Shown here one piece after another: positions 5,691 to 9,785 of a stretch of DNA of 9,785 nucleotides. The DNA is taken from positions 1 to 9,785 of the forward strand of contig CAILAQ010000740.1 of the NCBI GenBank assembly GCA_903832165.1, written 5' to 3'. The notes under the pieces are model-generated. The model saw only the letters and a list, made by a program, of their open reading frames with translations, was not told where the DNA came from and made no database searches. Source of the DNA: an uncultured Bacteroidota bacterium (GTDB lineage Bacteria > Bacteroidota > Bacteroidia > Bacteroidales > UBA12481). The first letter of the stretch is position 1, and each line of letters begins with the position of its first letter. The position numbers and the translations under genes are program-made.

Positions 5691-5742
5691 TGCGGATTGC
5701 ATTCCGCAAATATAACTGCTTTTTGCCGATTACGTTCCGCAA
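5691..5742 (-). promoter_or_regulatory. ATPase promoter with TTCCGCA-type repeats
   Basis: On the minus strand, TATATTTG (5714-5707) is a perfect TAnnTTTG element 20 bases before the ATG. Just downstream of it, TGCGGA (5691-5696) and TCCGCA (5703-5708) form an 18-base inverted repeat across the expected transcription start. TTCCGCAA occurs at 5702-5709 and again at 5735-5742, 33 bases apart and flanking the core promoter. The symmetry suggests an operator or a 5' hairpin; no regulator can be named. A convincing -33 TTTG is absent. Confidence 0.5.
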
Positions 5743-5784
5743 TATTGATTATTTTTTGAGGATCACGATCTGCAAAAACAGCAT

Positions 5785-8196
5785 TTACAACCCAATCACC
5801 TTATTTTCACCACTTTTCATCTTAATCTCCTGCTCTTTACCGGCATAAAACACTTTTGCCGTACCACCAGTTTTGGAACTGACCGAAGCATTGACCAGTT
5901 TCCCATCCACCCATTTTAGATTAAAAACAAAACCACCGCGGGCACAAAGGCCTTTCACTTCGCCGGTTGACCATGCTTTTGGCAGTGCGGGAAGCAAATG
6001 AATCACACCGGTGTGCGACTGAATCAACATTTCTGCAATACCGGCAGTGCCGCCGAAATTACCATCGATCTGGAATGGCGGATGCGTATCGAACAGGTTG
6101 CTCTGCGTGGATTTTCGGAGCAGGGCAAGCAGATTTTCATAAGCTTTTTCGCCGTTTTGCAAACGTGCGTACTGACAAACTATCCAGGCACGGCTCCAGC
6201 CGGTATGTCCTCCGCCAAACGACAGACGGCGCTCGATCGTAGCCTGGGCAGCCTTGAAAAGCTCAGGTGTTGCCGGGGTAAATTCGGCCAGCGGATAGAG
6301 TCCGAGCAGGTGCGACATATGCCGGTGACCCGGTTCCACTTCGTCGTAATCCTTGATCCATTCCTGAATCACCCCCTTTGAATTGATAACTACCGGTGGC
6401 AATCTTTTCTGCGCTGCCTCCAGTTTTGCAGCAAAATCCTGATCGGTGCCAAGAATTTTACAAGCCTCTTTACAGTTATCAAAAAGGGTATTTAATATTT
6501 CGATATCGACAGTGGCAGCATAGGTCAAAGCTGAGTTTTCCTTGGTTTTTGTACCTGGAACCAAAAATGCATTTTCAGGCGAATGCGAAGGGTTGGTCAC
6601 CAGATATCCATCTGGCGATTCCACCAGGAATCCAAGGACAAACTGAGCCGATCCTTTCATCATCGGCCAGGCAACATTGCGGAGAAAAGCGGTATCGCGG
6701 GTAAACAGAAAATGCTCATACACGGTGAAAGTCATCCATGGACCGTTCAGCGGCGTGATCCCCCATACACCGTCGGCCACCCCGGTACGGCCAAACGGAT
6801 CCACCAGGTGATGGAATACCCAGCCTTCGGTTCCGTACATTTCTTTTGCCGTAACGGTGCCCGGAACTACCAGTTTTTGCATGAATGAGACCAGTGGCAG
6901 AGCAGTTTCCGAAAGGTTGCACACCTCGGCCGGCCAGTAATTCATCTGTAAATTGATATTGGTATGGAAATCAGCATTCCATGCGGCATTCATGTCCTTG
7001 TTCCATATGCCCTGCAGGTTAGCAGGCAAGGTGGCCGGTCCGCGCGAGGAGCCCATCAGCAAATATCGTCCATATTGAAAATACATGGCGATAAGGGCAT
7101 TATCCTCACCGCCCGATTTCATCCGCAAAAGCCGGTCATTGGTTGGAAGGGAATCCAAATCTGCTCCCTCGAGATCCAGCGCTACCCGGTTGAACATCGG
7201 CTGATATTCGGCCAGATGCCTTTTCATCAGGTCTTTATCGGATTTGTCATCTGCTGCGTCGAGAATTCTTTTACAGTTTGCGGCCGGATCAATCGTGCGG
7301 TCAAAATCCAACCTGGCAATCGAAAAATCGGTCGCGGCGGTAAGGCGGATGGTAACCTCCCGGGCCCCGGTTACCTTGATGGCCGGGTTTGAAGATGGGA
7401 CGGCACGCGGGTTTGAAGAAGGGACGGCACGCGGGCCGTCCCCTACAAGAGATTCAACTTTGCCACCGGCGTGCGTGAGGCGGGCTTCGCCACTGAATTT
7501 CATGTGGGCGCCGGCCGGGCCACTGCCCTTGTCTTCGGCATCAATGATTTGTCCGGTTAAAAGAATTTTGCCATCCGTAGTTGTTGTAACCACAGCATCC
7601 TTTTCACGGGTCATGGTAAAATCGGCGTCGATAGCTCCTCCGTTCAGCGCTTTTATTTTTACGATCAGCATATTATCGGGGACTGAAACATAAACTTCCT
7701 GGCGATATTTTTTACCATCAACGGTAAACTCGGTGGCGGCCACGCCGGTTTTCAGATCGAGTGATCTTCGGTAGTTCTCCGGCTTGGTTTTCCATGCATA
7801 ATTGATCAGCAGATCGCCCAGCGGCTGATACGAGCGAATTCGCGGCGGTGTTCCCAGCATGTTATCATTAGCCAGCTGCCAGGCCTCTTTGAATTTACTC
7901 TCAAACAAAGCTTTCTGAATCTCTGGCAGATGAGCCAGCGATCCCGGGTTGTTGTTGTTCACCGGGCATCCGGCCCAGATGCTCTCTTCGTTGATCTGAA
8001 TACGTTCATTTTCAGCATTGCCGAAAACCATGGCGCCCAAACGGCCATTACCGACCGGCAGGGCCTCATCCCAGACTTTTGCTGGCTGTTTGTACCATAA
8101 AGTCAGGTGGTTCGACGCAGTTTTATCAGAAGAATCGGTACAGCCCGATAATAATACCAGGCTGATCAGGAAAAAGAAGGCGATCCGGCTTTTCAT
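5785..8196 (-). CDS. GH95 alpha-L-fucosidase, lipoprotein
   Basis: This 803-residue enzyme should release terminal alpha-1,2-linked L-fucose from glycans at the cell surface or in the periplasm. The N-terminus has a signal peptide and lipobox ending at Cys19 (LLSGC), followed by TDSSDK, acidic as in surface-exported Bacteroidota lipoproteins. The GH95 N-terminal beta domain starts at LTLWYKQPAKVWDEALPVGN (31-50). The catalytic barrel contains WNADFHTNINLQMNYWPAEV (406-425) with Asn413 and Asn415, NPSHSPEN (535-542) with Glu541, and PPFQIDGNFGG (706-716) with Asp711. By alignment from memory these match the Asn/Asn, Glu and Asp pairs of characterised GH95 1,2-alpha-fucosidase. Length is typical. 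Residues 253-271 (GDGPRAVPSSNPRAVPSSNP) are an in-frame repeat-derived insertion. No SusC/SusD or other glycosidase is nearby. No strong promoter lies directly upstream, so it may be read from the antitoxin-like gene's promoter. Confidence 0.92.
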   Translation of the reverse strand: MKSRIAFFFLISLVLLSGCTDSSDKTASNHLTLWYKQPAKVWDEALPVGNGRLGAMVFGNAENERIQINEESIWAGCPVNNNNPGSLAHLPEIQKALFESKFKEAWQLANDNMLGTPPRIRSYQPLGDLLINYAWKTKPENYRRSLDLKTGVAATEFTVDGKKYRQEVYVSVPDNMLIVKIKALNGGAIDADFTMTREKDAVVTTTTDGKILLTGQIIDAEDKGSGPAGAHMKFSGEARLTHAGGKVESLVGDGPRAVPSSNPRAVPSSNPAIKVTGAREVTIRLTAATDFSIARLDFDRTIDPAANCKRILDAADDKSDKDLMKRHLAEYQPMFNRVALDLEGADLDSLPTNDRLLRMKSGGEDNALIAMYFQYGRYLLMGSSRGPATLPANLQGIWNKDMNAAWNADFHTNINLQMNYWPAEVCNLSETALPLVSFMQKLVVPGTVTAKEMYGTEGWVFHHLVDPFGRTGVADGVWGITPLNGPWMTFTVYEHFLFTRDTAFLRNVAWPMMKGSAQFVLGFLVESPDGYLVTNPSHSPENAFLVPGTKTKENSALTYAATVDIEILNTLFDNCKEACKILGTDQDFAAKLEAAQKRLPPVVINSKGVIQEWIKDYDEVEPGHRHMSHLLGLYPLAEFTPATPELFKAAQATIERRLSFGGGHTGWSRAWIVCQYARLQNGEKAYENLLALLRKSTQSNLFDTHPPFQIDGNFGGTAGIAEMLIQSHTGVIHLLPALPKAWSTGEVKGLCARGGFVFNLKWVDGKLVNASVSSKTGGTAKVFYAGKEQEIKMKSGENKVIGL
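7385..7442. repeat. Tandem 24-bp plus palindromic repeat inside GH95
   Basis: Two 24-base units, each starting GGGTTTGAAGA and ending GGGACGGCACGC (7385-7408 and 7409-7432), differ at one base. Each encodes RAVPSSNP on the minus strand. The second unit's GGGACGGC (7421-7428) is complementary to GCCGTCCC (7435-7442), making a GC-rich hairpin; CTAC follows. GTAGGGGACGG...CCGTCCC palindromes are typical of dispersed intergenic elements. Both units are multiples of three, so the reading frame is kept. Confidence 0.8.
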
Positions 8197-8218
8197 TTCA
8201 GTTTTCGGAATTTAATGT

Positions 8219-8290
8219 TTATTTAGTAATAACCAGGTTATCTGGGTTCTGCTTGCCATCCCAAATAGTTATAATCCTAATTATTTTTCT
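8219..8290 (-). pseudogene. Remnant C-terminus of a RelE/ParE-type toxin
   Basis: Directly after the antitoxin-like gene, a minus-strand frame reads KIIRIITIWDGKQNPDNLVITK and then stops (TAA at 8221-8219). The pattern of a hydrophobic beta strand, then (W/F)D, a short linker, QNP and a few final residues is how many Bacteroidota RelE/ParE toxins end. That match is from memory of the family. A full toxin has roughly 90-110 residues, so only the last ~20 codons remain. The frame overlaps the end of the antitoxin gene and there is no room for the missing part, so a deletion probably fused the antitoxin stop to the toxin tail. It opens with an in-frame ATG at 8299, but a 26-residue product would not be an active toxin. 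Confidence 0.6.
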
Positions 8291-8517
8291 TTGAGCCATT
8301 GATCAACCTCCGATTCAACCTGATCATTTGTCAAATATTCACCTTTCCTGATCTGTTCCCTGCCTTCATTTATGGTTTGCTTTTGCTCGGGTGTTGTCCG
8401 ATAAATCAATTTCTCAGATTTTGCATCAATAATCACCTTTATAGCGGAAAGGAATGACTTGTCATTTATTGCTGAAATCTTTTGAATCAGAATGTCTTTA
8501 AGCTCTAAGGTTGTCAT
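8281..8517 (-). CDS. Antitoxin-like small protein (orphan)
   Basis: This 78-residue acidic protein starts MTTLELKDILIQKI and ends EQIRKGEYLTNDQVESEVDQWLKEK. The order of an N-terminal helix pair and a C-terminal segment with PEQKQTINEGREQI, NDQVESEV and WLKEK resembles small Bacteroidota antitoxins paired with RelE/ParE toxins; this is recognised by pattern, not by search. The ATG at 8517 is used. A TTG start at 8538 is rejected because it lies in the promoter's -7 element. No intact toxin follows, only a toxin-like C-terminal remnant, so the antitoxin seems to have outlived its partner. It could now only regulate its own promoter or counter a related toxin elsewhere in the genome. GH95 follows on the same strand with 84 bases between. 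Confidence 0.72.
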   Translation of the reverse strand: MTTLELKDILIQKISAINDKSFLSAIKVIIDAKSEKLIYRTTPEQKQTINEGREQIRKGEYLTNDQVESEVDQWLKEK

Positions 8518-8535
8518 AACAACTTTACATTTATA

Positions 8536-8543
8536 CAAAGATA
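8536..8543 (-). promoter_or_regulatory. Promoter -7 element for the antitoxin-like gene
   Basis: On the minus strand this reads TATCTTTG, a perfect TAnnTTTG, with a TTTG at 8570-8567 at a slightly long spacing of 23. The ATG at 8517 follows 18 bases later. It may also drive GH95. Confidence 0.55.
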
Positions 8544-8546
8544 TAA

Positions 8547-8554
8547 TACATTTG
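8547..8554 (+). promoter_or_regulatory. Promoter -7 element for the TlpA-like gene
   Basis: TACATTTG matches TAnnTTTG, and TTTA at 8524-8527 lies exactly 19 bases upstream as a three-of-four -33 box. Transcription would start near 8561, giving a leader of about 39 bases before the ATG at 8600. The element is three bases from the divergent minus-strand -7 element, so the two promoters overlap. Confidence 0.5.
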
Positions 8555-8599
8555 ATCTTGATTCCTCAAAAATCGATTCGAAAACAAATCCAGACCAAC

Positions 8600-9785
8600 A
8601 TGCTGCTCAATCACCTCAGGACCGCAATCATCGGCATTGCCTTGATTTCAATGATTGCCTGTACCCCGCATGATTTCACCTGCACCCTCAAAGGGACAGT
8701 CATCGATCGCAAGAGCGACACGCTAATTCTTTCGAAAAGAAATGAGGATCTCCGATTCGCAAAAATCTTCATTCCGATTATCAATGGGAAATTCGAGTAT
8801 AAAATGGAGGTAAGTGATATAGTGGCCTGGGATTTAACATTTAAGGATGAATGGGATGGCGGGGGATGGCGCCAGATCAAGTTCTTTCCTGATCAGAAAA
8901 TAGTCCAGTTCGAACTGTATCCGCAAAATCAGTTCGAGAAAAATAAAATCATCGGGGGCAAAATCAACCAATCAATGGTAAAATATTACCAGGCCATTCA
9001 GAAAAATGTTTATTCCCGATTAGCCCCGCTTCTCAAAATCCAGGACTCTCTGGAGAAGAATAATCAATATTGGGCACCAGAATTGGAAAGACTATCCAAC
9101 AGTTACCAATCGGCAAAAAGTCAGGCTCAGGAAGATTTTTTCAAGAAGCAAATGGATTCTTTGAAAAATACCGGAAATCATTTAACCCCGTTAGCGAGAG
9201 AAATTGGAATCAAATACAAACAAATCGGCTCCGATGAGAAACAGTTTCGGTTTGATTATATAAGTAAAAATATCACGATCCAGTCATACTCCATGATCCT
9301 CGAAGACCTGGTTGACACGCGGTATACTCCAGAAACGCCTAAATCGATCCGGGAAATATATCCGGTTTTTGCTAAAAAATTCCCCAACCATCCTTACACC
9401 AAATTAGTCGGAGATATTTTGAATGGTCTGGAAAACATTAAAATTGGCGGGCATTTTATCGATTTTGCATTGCCCGACCTGAATGGGAACAAGCATACTT
9501 TATCGGAGCTGATCAAAGGAAAGGTCGCCATTATTGATTTGTGGGCCACCTGGTGCGGTCCGTGTATCAGGCATACCAGGGAAATAGCACCGATTTATGA
9601 CGAGTACCACGAAAAAGGCTTTACAATTGTCGGTGTTGCGGCTGAGATAAAAAATACGGATGCGATGAAAGAGCGGCTCGTAAAAGAAAAATGGCCCTGG
9701 GTGAATCTTGTTGACCTGGATCGTCAGAACCTTATCTGGGATAAATACGGCGCATCACTCAGTGTTGGGAAGATTATCATGGTCG
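8600..9785 (+). CDS. TlpA-like thioredoxin lipoprotein, cut by right edge
   Basis: The frame from ATG 8600 stays open for 395 codons to the window end. A signal peptide ends in a lipobox with Cys21 (MIAC). Residues ~25-120 form a beta-rich domain like DUF4369 of Bacteroidota (CTLKGTVIDRKSDTLILSKR, then NGKFEYKME). Residues ~125-275 are mostly helical and charged. The thioredoxin fold begins at IGGHFIDFALPDLNGNKHTL (282-301) and contains DLWATWCGPC with the redox pair Cys319 and Cys322. It should be a periplasmic, membrane-anchored thiol-disulfide reductase of the TlpA/ResA type; the substrate is unknown. Where these proteins normally have a cis-Pro (G-x-P-T-x-x-L-I-D), this one reads SLSVGKIIMV, so the proline appears missing. 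It is divergently transcribed from the antitoxin-like gene. Only a few tens of residues are likely missing. Confidence 0.88.
   Translation, partial: MLLNHLRTAIIGIALISMIACTPHDFTCTLKGTVIDRKSDTLILSKRNEDLRFAKIFIPIINGKFEYKMEVSDIVAWDLTFKDEWDGGGWRQIKFFPDQKIVQFELYPQNQFEKNKIIGGKINQSMVKYYQAIQKNVYSRLAPLLKIQDSLEKNNQYWAPELERLSNSYQSAKSQAQEDFFKKQMDSLKNTGNHLTPLAREIGIKYKQIGSDEKQFRFDYISKNITIQSYSMILEDLVDTRYTPETPKSIREIYPVFAKKFPNHPYTKLVGDILNGLENIKIGGHFIDFALPDLNGNKHTLSELIKGKVAIIDLWATWCGPCIRHTREIAPIYDEYHEKGFTIVGVAAEIKNTDAMKERLVKEKWPWVNLVDLDRQNLIWDKYGASLSVGKIIMV

Noticed and set aside
5390..5848. 152-residue open frame on the plus strand
   Set aside because: It is antisense to the ATPase gene, whose Walker motifs and DUF4143 region are intact, and it resembles no protein family.
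7244..7693. 149-residue open frame on the plus strand
   Set aside because: It is antisense to the GH95 gene and is held open by the GC-rich repeat.
8257..8272. TATTTG as the GH95 promoter
   Set aside because: It lacks one base of the TAnnTTTG spacing, has no -33 box and lies in the toxin remnant.
8518..8538. Upstream extension of the antitoxin-like protein
   Set aside because: It needs a TTG that overlaps the TAnnTTTG promoter element.

Overview
The window looks like chromosomal DNA from a member of the Bacteroidota. This rests on four things: several perfect TAnnTTTG promoter -7 elements, starts without Shine-Dalgarno sequences, acidic residues after the lipoprotein cysteine, and families typical of that phylum (DUF4249-like lipoprotein, GH95 fucosidase, TlpA-like lipoprotein with a long N-terminal domain, AAA_14/DUF4143 ATPase). 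The species cannot be told from the sequence.

Layout. 1-1143 (minus): two lipoprotein genes in tandem; the second runs off the left edge. 1144-1499: a regulatory intergenic region with two period-7 repeat arrays, a minus promoter for the lipoproteins, and a plus promoter driving a 22-codon leader peptide with two Trp codons. Mutually exclusive hairpins follow, and then a stand-alone trpB2 (1500-2861). 2862-3987: an Xre/MbcA/ParS-type antitoxin and RES toxin pair. A terminator lies upstream of the pair, and arrays of the same 8-bp repeat (AATGTGCY) bound it on both sides; the right array supplies the toxin's stop codon. 3988-5686 (minus): an AAA_14/DUF4143 ATPase followed by a soluble TonB C-terminal-domain protein. 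5785-8196 (minus): a GH95 alpha-L-fucosidase lipoprotein. 8219-8517 (minus): an antitoxin-like gene whose partner toxin seems to survive only as its last ~20 codons. 8600-9785 (plus): a TlpA-like thioredoxin lipoprotein cut by the right edge.

How the parts work together. The best regulatory unit is the trp leader. Promoter, peptide, 1:2 hairpin, 13-bp antiterminator and 12-bp terminator are all visible, so trpB2 should be made when charged tRNA-Trp is scarce. Toxin-antitoxin material occurs twice, once intact and once decayed. Palindromic, intergenic-type repeats have entered two coding regions in frame (the TonB-domain protein and GH95). There is no trpA, no other trp gene and no SusC/SusD pair in the window.
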